Made by a program: the position numbers and the translations under genes | Notes under the pieces: model-generated | Told to the model about the DNA's origin: nothing | What the model saw: only the letters and a program-made list of their open reading frames with translations | The model's database searches: none | Part shown: piece by piece, positions 1 through 7,817 of the stretch | Layout of the letters: the number at the start of each line of letters is the position of its first letter | Numbering within the stretch: the first letter of the stretch is position 1 | DNA from: DASPKS01 sp035628035 | GTDB taxonomy: Bacteria; Bacteroidota; Rhodothermia; Rhodothermales; Rubricoccaceae | Reading direction: 5' to 3' | DNA length: 13,944 bases | NCBI GenBank assembly: GCA_035628035.1 | Contig: DASPKS010000052.1 | Span: forward strand, 1-13,944

Positions 1-1
1 C

Positions 2-574
2 TTCGCCGGCGGCACGAACGACGTGCGCGGGTGGGGGCAGAACCTCCTCGGCCCGAAGTTCCTCGACCTCGTCCCCGACACGACGCTCCCCATCGGCTTC
101 TTCCCCGGGAGCAGCGGCTATACCGCGCCGCGCTACTACGCCCTCGGGGGCGGCACGAAGGTCTCGGGCTCGCTCCAGGCCAACCTCCCGCTCCCGCTGG
201 GGCCGCAGTGGGGCGCCGCCCTCTTCGTGGACGGCGGCGTCGTGTGGGCGCCCGGCGCACGCGACCTCCTCACGCTTTTCGCCGAGAGCACGAGTGACGC
301 CGACCGCGCGTTCGGCGCCCTCCTCCTGGAGGAGGACGGGGTGCCCCGCTTCGGGACCGGCGCGGGCATCCAGTACCTCACCCCCGTCGGCTACGTGAAC
401 CTCGCCCTCGGCGTGAAGGTGAACCCCTCGTACTTCGACCTCCGTGACCCGCAGGACGTCCTCGACGAGCTCGACGCCTCGTTCGACGAGGGCCGCGTAC
501 CCGACTTCGACGCCGTCCCTTCGATCTGGTCGCGCCGCCTCCAGCTCCACTTCTCCATCGGCCAGACGTTCTAG
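2..574 (+). CDS. Omp85-family (BamA/TamA-like) outer membrane protein, C-terminal part
   Basis: Only the last 190 residues are present; the reading frame is open from base 2 and the N-terminus lies outside the window. Near the left edge is FAGGTNDVRGWGQ, matching the Omp85 loop-6 signature (GG...VRG-aromatic) whose conserved Arg reaches into the barrel lumen. The rest alternates polar and hydrophobic residues as in transmembrane beta-strands, and it ends QLHFSIGQTF, a C-terminal aromatic typical of the last strand of outer membrane barrels. Omp85 proteins insert outer membrane proteins (BamA) or work with TamB (TamA). The stop is 6 nt upstream of tamB, so co-transcription is likely, and the neighbour makes a TamA-like role more probable than BamA. 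POTRA domains, which would help decide, are not visible. Family assignment is firm; BamA versus TamA is inference. Confidence 0.85.
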   Translation, partial: FAGGTNDVRGWGQNLLGPKFLDLVPDTTLPIGFFPGSSGYTAPRYYALGGGTKVSGSLQANLPLPLGPQWGAALFVDGGVVWAPGARDLLTLFAESTSDADRAFGALLLEEDGVPRFGTGAGIQYLTPVGYVNLALGVKVNPSYFDLRDPQDVLDELDASFDEGRVPDFDAVPSIWSRRLQLHFSIGQTF

Positions 575-580
575 CCCCGC

Positions 581-3500
581 GTGGCTGACGCCCCCCGCCA
601 TACCCCCCCCTCCGACCTGCCGGATACCCCGGCGAACGAGTCGGACACGCCGCCGGAGGCGACCGCCCCCCCTGCGGCCGTGGGGGATGGGGCGCCGGAG
701 TCGACAGGCACGCCGGCCCGTCCTAGGAGGCGGTGGCCGCGCCGGGTGCTCCGGGGGGTGCTGGCCCTCTTCGTCCTGCTCTTCGTCGCCGTCGCGGCGC
801 TGCTCCTCCTGATCCGGACGGAGTACGGGCGGGCGCGCATCCAGAGCATCGCCGTGGCCGAGATCGACCGGCTCTTCGCCGACGACGCCGTCGTCCGCGT
901 GCGCCGCCTCGACGGCAACTTCCTCACGGGCGCGCGGATGGTCGGGTTCGTCGTCGAGCGCGAGGGGCAGCCTGTCCTCAGCGTCGACACCCTCTTCGTC
1001 AACTACAACCTGCTGACCCTTGTCGGGCGGACGTTCTCGGCCGACAGCATCGTCGTCGTCAACCCCACGCTCATCGTGCGGCAGCGCGCGAACGGCGCGT
1101 TCGACGTGGCCGACCTCCTCAAGCCGGCCGACACGACGAAGACCGACTCGACCGGCTCCAACTTCCGCGTACAGGTGGGGGCGTTCGCGCTGCGGGGGGG
1201 GCGCGCCGAGGTCCACTTCTACAACCCCCGCCGCGACTCCGTCCTCGTCGCCGAGGCGATCACCGGGCGCGCGACCGACTTCACCTCCGGCCCCGACGGC
1301 GTGGCGGGGCGGCTCAACGGGCTGCGCGCACAGGTTACCGCTCCGAACGAGGCGGCACGGCTGGCGCTGGCGGGGGCCGGGGCCTTCACGAACCGCGCGC
1401 TCACGCTCGAGACCCTCCGCCTCACATCGGCGGCCGGCACCGAGGTGGCCGGCCGCGCCCACTACGTCTTCGCCGACTCGGCGCGCCACGCGCTCCCCGC
1501 CCTCGACGCCGACCTCCGCGCGGCACCCCTCGCCCTCGCCGACGTGCGCGCCCTCACCGGGCTTGAGCTTTACGGCGCCCCTCGCCTCAACCTCACCGCG
1601 CGGAGCGGGCACGACCCCCTCACGGGGCGCGACCTCCTCTCGATCAACCTGCGCGGCGCCCTCGACGGGGCTTCGCTCTCGCTCGATGGCGCGCTCCAGG
1701 GCGCGCACGGCGGCGGCGGCCGGCGCATCCGTGCCACCGGCACGCTGAACCGCCTCAACCCGGCCACGCTCACGCGCAACCCCGCTCTCGACGCCGACCT
1801 CAACGCCCGCTTTGAGCTCGACTTCGAGGGCGACGAGCCCGAACGGTTCGACGGCCCGTTCCGGCTGGAGCTGACGCAGTCGCGCGTGGGCGGCCGGCCC
1901 ATCGAGCGGGCCCAGCTGGCGGGCGACCTCACCGACGGCCGCCTCGCCTTCGACCTCGACGCCGCCGTGCCCGGCGCGCGTGTCGTCGCCACCGGCACGG
2001 CGCGGCCATTCGACCGCGTGCCGACCTACGAGGCCGAGGGACGCGCCGACAACGTGGACCTCGCCGTGCTTACGGGCGATCCCGCCACCGTTGCGCGCTT
2101 CAGCGGGTCGTTCTCCGTGAGTGGGCGCGGCACCGACCCCCGCGACCTCCTCGTCGATGCGCGGGTGGACCTCGACCGCGGGCAGTTCGGGACGCTCACC
2201 CTTGCCGGCGCCGGGGCTACCGTGCACGTGCGCGGGCAGGCCGTCGCCTTCGACGCCGTGGCCGAGTTCGCGGGCGGGGGCGGGTCCGTCGCCGCCGTCG
2301 GCACGGTGCGGCCCTTCGAGGACCCTCTCGTGTGGCGCGTGGCGTCGGGTTACGCCGAGGGGCTCGACGTCGCCGCCCTCACGGGCGACCCCACGCAGAC
2401 GAGCGACCTCACGGGCACCTTCTCCGCCGAGGGGACGGGCATCGACCCCCAGACGATGACCGCGCGGGCGGAGGTCCACCTCGACCCGTCGCGCTTCGGC
2501 GAGTTCGAGCTGGTAGACCTCGATCTCACGGCCTCCTTCGCGGGCGGCGTCGTGAACTTCGACGGGGCCGCCGACCTCGGCCGTGCGGGGAGCCTCCGTG
2601 CGGAGGGGACGGCGTGGCCGTTCGAGTCCGTCCTCCGCTTCCACGCACGGGGCCGCGCCGACCACCTCGACCTCGCCGAGCTCACCGGCAACCCCGCGAA
2701 CGCGAGCGACCTCAACGGCGCCTTCGTCGCGAGCGGGCGCGGCACCGATGTGGCCACGCTCGCGCTCGACGCCACGCTCGACCTCGACCCGTCGAGCTAC
2801 GGCGCGCAGGAGGTGACGGCCGGCCGCCTCACGCTGAACCTCGACCGCGGCGCCCTCGCGCTCCGCGGCGACCTCGCCACGCCGGAAGGCCGCTTCGCCC
2901 TCGACATCACGGGCCGGCCATTCGACGAGACGCCCACCTTCACGTTCAACGAGGGGATGGGGTTCGAGGGGCTCGACCTCGCCGCGCTCACGGGCAACCC
3001 AAGCCTCCGCAGCCGCCTCAACGGCTCGCTCACCGGCCGCCTCACCGGTACCGACCCGGCGACCGCCAGCGGATCGGGGAGCCTCGTGCTCGGGCCCTCC
3101 ACCTTCAACGACGCCGCCATCCAGTCGGGTGTGGCCGACTTCACGCTGGAGCGCGGCGACGTCGAGGTCACGGCCGACCTGCTCTTCGGGCCGCCGGAGG
3201 GCGCCGCCGAGGGGCGCGCCTCGTTCACCTTCTCCGGGCGCCCATTCGACGAGGTTCCGACCTACACCCTCAACGGCGCACTCGACAGCGTCGACGTGGC
3301 CGGGCTCCTGGGCACCGAGGCCGAGCCGCCCGCCCGCGTCTCGCTCCTCTTCGACGTGACGGGGCAGGGGTTCGACCCGAAGACGATGACGCTCCGCGCC
3401 GAGGCGCACGGCGGCGGCACCCAGTACGGCGACGTGTACGTGGACACGCTCGACCTCGCCCTCGGCGTGAACGCGGGTGTGCTCGACGTGGATACCCTCG

Positions 3501-5932
3501 TCGTGCGCTCCAACCTGCTCGAAGCCGACGGCGGCGGCACGATCAACTTCGCCGGGGTGACCCGGGAGCCGACGGCATTCAGCCTGAACGCGGAGGTTCG
3601 GGAGACGGCCACCCTTGCCGGGCTCGTCCCGCAGCCCGTCGCGATGGAGGAGGGCGAGCTCGCGCTCACCGTGCGCGGCAACCCCGGCGACTCCCTCCAC
3701 TTCGATGGCGCCTTCCGCACCGAGCGGTTCGCCTACGGGACGATGGCGGTGGACTCGGCCGGGGCCCACGTGACCGGGCGGTACGACCCCGCCACCTCCG
3801 CCTTCAGCGCCGCCGGCGAAGGCCGGTTCAGCTACCTCCTCATCAACAACCGGCTGATCCAGGAGGGCGACGTCGCGGCCCGCTTCACCGGCGACAGCCT
3901 CGCCGCTTCGGGCGACGTTACGCTCGACTACCGCCGCCGCGCCGCCTTCGCGCTCCGCACCGACCTCGACCCCGCCGCGCCGACGGTCTTCCTCGACGAC
4001 CTCCGACTCGACCTCGATACGACGACGTGGGCACTGGCGCGCCCGGCCGCGATCCAGATGGGCGAGCAGGTGCGCGTGGACAGCCTCCGCCTCGTCGCCG
4101 GCGACGACCAGGAGATCCTCCTGCACGGGATCGTCGACCCCCACGGCGAGCAGGACTTCACGCTCACGGCGGAGGGGGTCCAGCTGAGCCCGGTCACCGA
4201 CCTCCTCAACTTCAACGGGCTCGGCGGGCGGCTTACGGCCGCGCTTACGCTCGCGGGCCCCGCCGAGGCGCCCACGCTCGACGGCACCCTCCAGCTCGCC
4301 GACCTCACCTCCCAGGGCGAGCCCGTGGGCACGCTCGACGCGCGGGTGGGCTACGACGACCGACAGCTGAACCTCGACGCGCGTCTGGCGCACGTCCGAG
4401 GAGGCAGCCTCACCACCCGGGGATTCGTCCCCCTCCGGTTCTCCCTCGCGCACGCCGGCGGCGAGGAAGGCGCGGCGCCCGCCCTCGCCGTGACCGAGGC
4501 CTCCGCCGCTGACCAGGTCCGCTTCGTCATCCAGGCCGACTCGCTCCCGCTCTCCTCCGTCGAGCCGTTCCTCGACCGCCGCGCCTACAACGAGGTGGAC
4601 GGCCTCCTCCACACCCCCGACAGCATCGTCGTCACGGGCACCCAGGCCGACCCCCAGCTCTCCGGGCGCGCCGTCCTCATCGGCGGGCGGTTCGGCGTCG
4701 TCTCCACCGGGATGGTCTACGAGACGATCGCGGGCGCGCTCACGTTCGAGGGCAACCGCGTCGCGTTCGAGAACCTCACCATCGCCGACCCCGACGACGG
4801 CGAGGTGGCGCTCGACGTGGACGGCGCCATCACGCTCCCCCGGCTCTCCGTCGGCGAGCTCGACCTCACCGTCACGCCCAGCGGGTTCGTCGCCATCGAC
4901 ACGCCGACGTACCGGGAGCTCATCCTCGACCCCGGCGACGAGCCGCTCCGCCTCACGGGCACCCTTACGCGGCCAGTCCTCCGCGGCTCGGTCGTCCTCG
5001 CCCGCGGCGACATCTTCCTCACCGACGAGCTGCTCGCCCCCCAGCTCGAGCGCGTCGATCTCACGCTCGACGACATCCGTACGCTCCAGGCCCGGTTCGG
5101 CCGCCGCGTCACTGCCGCCGACACCGCCGGCACCACGTTCATGGACGCGCTCGACCTCCACGTGAACGTGGAGATCGGCCGCGACGTGTGGGTCCGCGCC
5201 CGGAGCGGGGTCCCCTTCGACATCGAGTTCACCGGCGAGATCGAGGCCGTCAAGCCCCCGATGGACACGACGGCCGGCGCGCTGCCCCCGCCGACGCAGC
5301 TCTACGGCAACATCGAGCTCGTGCGCGGCTCCGTCGAAACGCTCGGGCGCCGGTTCACCGTGCGCCGGGGCACCCTCCTCTTCAACGGCAACCCCGCCGA
5401 CGCCCTCGCCGACGTCGAGGCCACCCTCGACATCCGCACCGACCCCCAGGCCTCGACGACGGCCGTCCAGATCACGTTGCTGTTCCAGGGCCAGCTCAGC
5501 AACAACCCCGAGATCCGGCTCACCTCCAACCCTGCCCTCGACAACGCCGACATCGTCTCCCTCATCGCCACGGGCCGCCTCTCCGATGACCTCTTCGAGG
5601 GCGGCGGCGGGGGCGGGCTCGGCGGGGCCGCGCAGGGGTTCGCCCTCGGCCAGCTCACGGGGCTCGTCGAGGGCGTGGCCGAGAACGCGCTCGGCCTCGA
5701 CGTCATCCAGATCACGGCGGGCCCCGAGGGCATCGTGATCCAGCTCGGGAAGTACCTCACGAGCAAGGCGTTCGTCTCGGTGGGGTACCCCCTCGGCGAG
5801 CGCGACGACGAGGGCCGCCCGGCGACGCCCCAGATCGCGCTCGACTACGAGTTCGTGCGGTGGCTCCTCGCCCAGCTCCAGTACCGGGAGCGGGGCGTCG
5901 GCGGCGGGCTGCTCTTCCAGGTCGCCTACTGA
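581..5932 (+). CDS. tamB: TamB / AsmA-like translocation and assembly module protein (DUF490 C-terminus)
   Basis: A 1783-residue protein, much longer than E. coli TamB (about 1260). Residues 1-56 are Pro/Thr-rich with a basic end (RPRRRWPRR), followed by one membrane helix at about 57-78; the remainder would be periplasmic. The middle is beta-rich, Gly/Asp/Leu-rich sequence with a repeat array (about 472-995) as in AsmA-like beta-groove proteins. The last 350 or so residues look like the TamB C-terminal domain: NIELVRGSVETLGRRFTV, then SLIATGRLSDD, a run of six Gly (1674-1679), ALGLDVIQI, and a final LLFQVAY. TamB is anchored in the inner membrane, docks to an Omp85 partner, and in E. coli its family has been implicated in phospholipid transport to the outer membrane. 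The start is GTG, 6 nt after the Omp85 stop, preceded by CCCC and not by a Shine-Dalgarno; it places the membrane helix at the N-terminus as expected. Confidence 0.93.
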   Translation: MADAPRHTPPSDLPDTPANESDTPPEATAPPAAVGDGAPESTGTPARPRRRWPRRVLRGVLALFVLLFVAVAALLLLIRTEYGRARIQSIAVAEIDRLFADDAVVRVRRLDGNFLTGARMVGFVVEREGQPVLSVDTLFVNYNLLTLVGRTFSADSIVVVNPTLIVRQRANGAFDVADLLKPADTTKTDSTGSNFRVQVGAFALRGGRAEVHFYNPRRDSVLVAEAITGRATDFTSGPDGVAGRLNGLRAQVTAPNEAARLALAGAGAFTNRALTLETLRLTSAAGTEVAGRAHYVFADSARHALPALDADLRAAPLALADVRALTGLELYGAPRLNLTARSGHDPLTGRDLLSINLRGALDGASLSLDGALQGAHGGGGRRIRATGTLNRLNPATLTRNPALDADLNARFELDFEGDEPERFDGPFRLELTQSRVGGRPIERAQLAGDLTDGRLAFDLDAAVPGARVVATGTARPFDRVPTYEAEGRADNVDLAVLTGDPATVARFSGSFSVSGRGTDPRDLLVDARVDLDRGQFGTLTLAGAGATVHVRGQAVAFDAVAEFAGGGGSVAAVGTVRPFEDPLVWRVASGYAEGLDVAALTGDPTQTSDLTGTFSAEGTGIDPQTMTARAEVHLDPSRFGEFELVDLDLTASFAGGVVNFDGAADLGRAGSLRAEGTAWPFESVLRFHARGRADHLDLAELTGNPANASDLNGAFVASGRGTDVATLALDATLDLDPSSYGAQEVTAGRLTLNLDRGALALRGDLATPEGRFALDITGRPFDETPTFTFNEGMGFEGLDLAALTGNPSLRSRLNGSLTGRLTGTDPATASGSGSLVLGPSTFNDAAIQSGVADFTLERGDVEVTADLLFGPPEGAAEGRASFTFSGRPFDEVPTYTLNGALDSVDVAGLLGTEAEPPARVSLLFDVTGQGFDPKTMTLRAEAHGGGTQYGDVYVDTLDLALGVNAGVLDVDTLVVRSNLLEADGGGTINFAGVTREPTAFSLNAEVRETATLAGLVPQPVAMEEGELALTVRGNPGDSLHFDGAFRTERFAYGTMAVDSAGAHVTGRYDPATSAFSAAGEGRFSYLLINNRLIQEGDVAARFTGDSLAASGDVTLDYRRRAAFALRTDLDPAAPTVFLDDLRLDLDTTTWALARPAAIQMGEQVRVDSLRLVAGDDQEILLHGIVDPHGEQDFTLTAEGVQLSPVTDLLNFNGLGGRLTAALTLAGPAEAPTLDGTLQLADLTSQGEPVGTLDARVGYDDRQLNLDARLAHVRGGSLTTRGFVPLRFSLAHAGGEEGAAPALAVTEASAADQVRFVIQADSLPLSSVEPFLDRRAYNEVDGLLHTPDSIVVTGTQADPQLSGRAVLIGGRFGVVSTGMVYETIAGALTFEGNRVAFENLTIADPDDGEVALDVDGAITLPRLSVGELDLTVTPSGFVAIDTPTYRELILDPGDEPLRLTGTLTRPVLRGSVVLARGDIFLTDELLAPQLERVDLTLDDIRTLQARFGRRVTAADTAGTTFMDALDLHVNVEIGRDVWVRARSGVPFDIEFTGEIEAVKPPMDTTAGALPPPTQLYGNIELVRGSVETLGRRFTVRRGTLLFNGNPADALADVEATLDIRTDPQASTTAVQITLLFQGQLSNNPEIRLTSNPALDNADIVSLIATGRLSDDLFEGGGGGGLGGAAQGFALGQLTGLVEGVAENALGLDVIQITAGPEGIVIQLGKYLTSKAFVSVGYPLGERDDEGRPATPQIALDYEFVRWLLAQLQYRERGVGGGLLFQVAY
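1994..3565 (+). repeat. Array of about five 100-108 residue repeats inside TamB
   Basis: Within TamB the dipeptide PF recurs at residues 476, 578, 680, 780 and 888 (codons at 2006, 2312, 2618, 2918, 3242), so successive units are 102, 102, 100 and 108 residues long. Each unit reads roughly G-x-x-x-PF-(4)-P-x-(Y/F/W), then a vDlAxLTG(D/N)P-like block, then L-x-G-x-(F/L), G-x-G-x-DP, and an acidic strand ending in a (S/Q)-(R/S/Y)-(F/Y)-G type turn. The fifth unit has a changed LTG block (GLLGTEAE). Degenerate units appear to flank the array (about 1739-1993 and 3566-3800). This is visible as protein periodicity; the DNA is diverged. It fits stacked modules of a lipid-conducting beta-groove, which is inference. 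Confidence 0.8.
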
Positions 5933-5993
5933 GGGGGCAGCGTGCGGCCGCCAGCGATGGGCTAGCGCCCCGCCGCCCGCCAACCACCCTCCG

Positions 5994-6001
5994 TACCTTC
6001 G
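5994..6001 (+). promoter_or_regulatory. Possible FCB-type -7 promoter element before mlaE
   Basis: TACCTTCG differs from the Bacteroidota -7 consensus TAnnTTTG at one position. It ends 4 nt before the mlaE ATG at 6006, so a start site at the usual distance would give a leaderless or nearly leaderless mRNA. No TTG is seen at the usual -33 spacing, so the element is only suggestive. Confidence 0.35.
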
Positions 6002-6005
6002 CCCC

Positions 6006-6929
6006 ATGCCGCCCCGCCCCGAGATCGAGGAGCCCGCCGATGACCTCGCCGGCTCACTGACGCAGCGCCTCCGCACGGCGCGGCGCTCGCGTACGGAGGA
6101 AAAGATCCTCCAGGAGAAGGAGCTGGCCGAGGCGCTGATGGCGCAGCGCCGCCCCCGCGAGAGTGTGTGGGGGCCGTTCCTAGAGCGCGCCGGCGGGCTG
6201 TTCGGCTTCGTAGGGCAGTTCTTCGCGCGGTTCTGGCGGCCCCCCTACGAGGGGAAGGAGCTCCTCAACCAGATGGACGAGGTGGGCACGCGCAGCCTCA
6301 CCCTCACCGGCATCGTGGGGCTCTCCATCGGGATGGTGCTGGCGATGCAGAGCCGGGGGACGCTCGCCCGCTTCGGCGCCGAGAGCTTCCTCCCCGGCAT
6401 GCTCGCCCTCTCCGTGTTCAAGGAGATCGGGCCCGTGCTGACGAGCCTCGTGCTCGCCGGGCGGCTCGGGGCCGGCATCGCCGCCGAGCTCGGCTCGATG
6501 AAGGTGACCGAGCAGATCGACGCCCTCGAAGTGGCGGCGCTCAAGCCGTTCCACTACCTCGTCCTCACGCGGGTCCTGGCCTGCGTGATCATGTTCCCCC
6601 TGATGACGATCCTCACCGACGTGCTCGCGATGTGCGGGGGGTTCATCGAGTCGGCGCTCTCCTCGAACATGGACTACCGCATGTTCGTCACGGAGGCCTT
6701 CGCCTCGATGCGCTTCGCCGACGTGATCGTCGACACGATGAAGACGAGCCTGTTCGGGTTCATCGTCGGCATCGTGAGCTGCTACCTCGGGTACAACGTG
6801 CGCGGGGGCACGCGCGAGGTGGGGCAGGCCGCCATGCAGGCCGTCGTCCTCTCCTCCCTGATGATCCTCCTCGCCGACGTGGTCGTCGTCCGCATGTCGC
6901 TGCTCTTCTTCGGGGCCCCCGGGACCTGA
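6006..6929 (+). CDS. mlaE: MlaE-family ABC transporter permease (phospholipid transport)
   Basis: A 307-residue inner membrane permease of the MlaE family, the membrane-embedded dimer of MCE-type lipid ABC transporters. The family core is at about 139-175: KEIGPVLTSLVLAGRLGAG followed by AAELGSMKVTEQIDALE, including the conserved E-x-G-S-M-x-(V)-x-E-Q-I-D-A-L block. Hydrophobic segments lie at about 98-113, 129-150, 183-215, 245-262 and 275-303. Residues 1-55 are an extra highly charged, probably helical or coiled segment (many E, K, R), longer than the N-terminus of E. coli MlaE (260 aa in total). The first ATG fits the promoter-like TACCTTCG and the CCCC before it; Met46 (6141) is a less likely alternative. 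mlaF follows after 11 nt, so the two are surely one transcription unit. With MlaF and MlaD it would extract or deliver phospholipids at the inner membrane. Confidence 0.94.
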   Translation: MPPRPEIEEPADDLAGSLTQRLRTARRSRTEEKILQEKELAEALMAQRRPRESVWGPFLERAGGLFGFVGQFFARFWRPPYEGKELLNQMDEVGTRSLTLTGIVGLSIGMVLAMQSRGTLARFGAESFLPGMLALSVFKEIGPVLTSLVLAGRLGAGIAAELGSMKVTEQIDALEVAALKPFHYLVLTRVLACVIMFPLMTILTDVLAMCGGFIESALSSNMDYRMFVTEAFASMRFADVIVDTMKTSLFGFIVGIVSCYLGYNVRGGTREVGQAAMQAVVLSSLMILLADVVVVRMSLLFFGAPGT

Positions 6930-6940
6930 GGCTGCCCCTC

Positions 6941-7741
6941 ATGCTCGACCCCTTCGTCCCTGAGCCGGCCCATATGCCCGTCACCGGTGGCGCCGTACCG
7001 CCGCCCGAGGACGTCGTCGTCGACCTCCGCGACCTCACCAAGAGCTTCGGGGAGAAGCACGTGCTCCAGGGGGTGGACCTCGCGCTGGAGCGGGGGACGA
7101 GCGCCGTTGTCCTCGGCGGCTCAGGCACGGGGAAGAGCGTGCTCACCAAGCACATCGTCCGCCTCCTCCGTCCCGACAAGGGGGAGGTGTGGGTGATGGG
7201 CGAGCGGATGGACCTCCTCGAAGGGGACGCCCTCGACCGGAAGCGCCTCCACATCGGGTACCTCTTCCAGGGCGGCGCCCTCTTCGACTCGATGACGGTG
7301 TACCAGAACCTCCAGTTCTTCCTCGACCGCCACACCCGCCTCTCGAAGGGGGAGAAGAACGACCTCATCGCGGAGTCGCTGGAGAGCGTGAACCTCCCCG
7401 GCGTGGCGCAGCAGTTCCCGGCCGAGCTCTCCGGCGGCCAGCGGAAGCGGATCGGGCTCGCCCGCGCGCTCGTTCTCAAGCCCGACATCATCCTCTACGA
7501 CGAGCCCACGACCGGGCTCGACCCCGTCTCCGTCCGCGTCGTCTCCGAGCTCATCGTGAAGCTCCGCGACGAGCGGGGGATCTCGTCAATCTCGATCACG
7601 CACGACCTCCTCGCCGCGCGGATCATCACCGACCGCGCGCACTTCCTCTTCGAGGGGAAGATCGTCGCCGCCGGCACGCTCGACGAGCTCCGTCACTCCG
7701 ACCACCCTGCTGTCCAGGAGTTCTTCGAGGGGGAGGTATAG
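6941..7741 (+). CDS. mlaF: MlaF-family ABC transporter ATP-binding protein
   Basis: A 266-residue cytoplasmic ATPase that would power the MlaE permease. All ABC motifs are present: Walker A GGSGTGKS (59-66), Q-loop Gln110 in YLFQGGALFDS (the GALFDS context is characteristic of MlaF-type ATPases), signature LSGGQ (163-167), Walker B IILYDEP (183-189) with catalytic Glu188, D-loop TTGLDP, and switch His221 in SITHD. It starts 11 nt after the mlaE stop; the TGAGG over the mlaE stop is a weak Shine-Dalgarno candidate, and the start is preceded by GCCCCTC, the same seven bases that precede mlaD. An in-frame ATG at 6974 would give 255 residues and cannot be excluded, since residues 1-24 are not conserved family sequence. 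Nothing suggests inactivation. Confidence 0.95.
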   Translation: MLDPFVPEPAHMPVTGGAVPPPEDVVVDLRDLTKSFGEKHVLQGVDLALERGTSAVVLGGSGTGKSVLTKHIVRLLRPDKGEVWVMGERMDLLEGDALDRKRLHIGYLFQGGALFDSMTVYQNLQFFLDRHTRLSKGEKNDLIAESLESVNLPGVAQQFPAELSGGQRKRIGLARALVLKPDIILYDEPTTGLDPVSVRVVSELIVKLRDERGISSISITHDLLAARIITDRAHFLFEGKIVAAGTLDELRHSDHPAVQEFFEGEV

Positions 7742-7764
7742 GCCGGAGGTGGGCCCCATTGGCC

Positions 7765-7795
7765 TTGCGCCGGTCGCCGAACGGCCCTATCGTGT
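7765..7795 (+). promoter_or_regulatory. Weak promoter candidate between mlaF and mlaD
   Basis: The 76-nt gap between mlaF and mlaD holds TTG (7765-7767), a 20-nt spacer and TATCGTGT (7788-7795), a loose fit to the TTG...TAnnTTTG promoter of the Bacteroidota group. It may give mlaD its own promoter in addition to read-through from mlaEF. The -7 box has mismatches, so this is tentative. Confidence 0.2.
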
Positions 7796-7817
7796 CCCCC
7801 TCTGAATCCGGCCCCTC

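Noticed and set aside
2332..4512. 726-codon open frame on the + strand inside tamB
   Set aside because: Translation is almost only Arg, Pro, Gly, Ala and His, the usual out-of-frame shadow of a GC-rich gene; the TamB frame carries the repeats and the C-terminal domain.
5959..5970. Terminator after tamB (GGGC-TAGC-GCCC)
   Set aside because: The stem is only 4 bp and no T-tract follows; in this base composition such short stems occur by chance.
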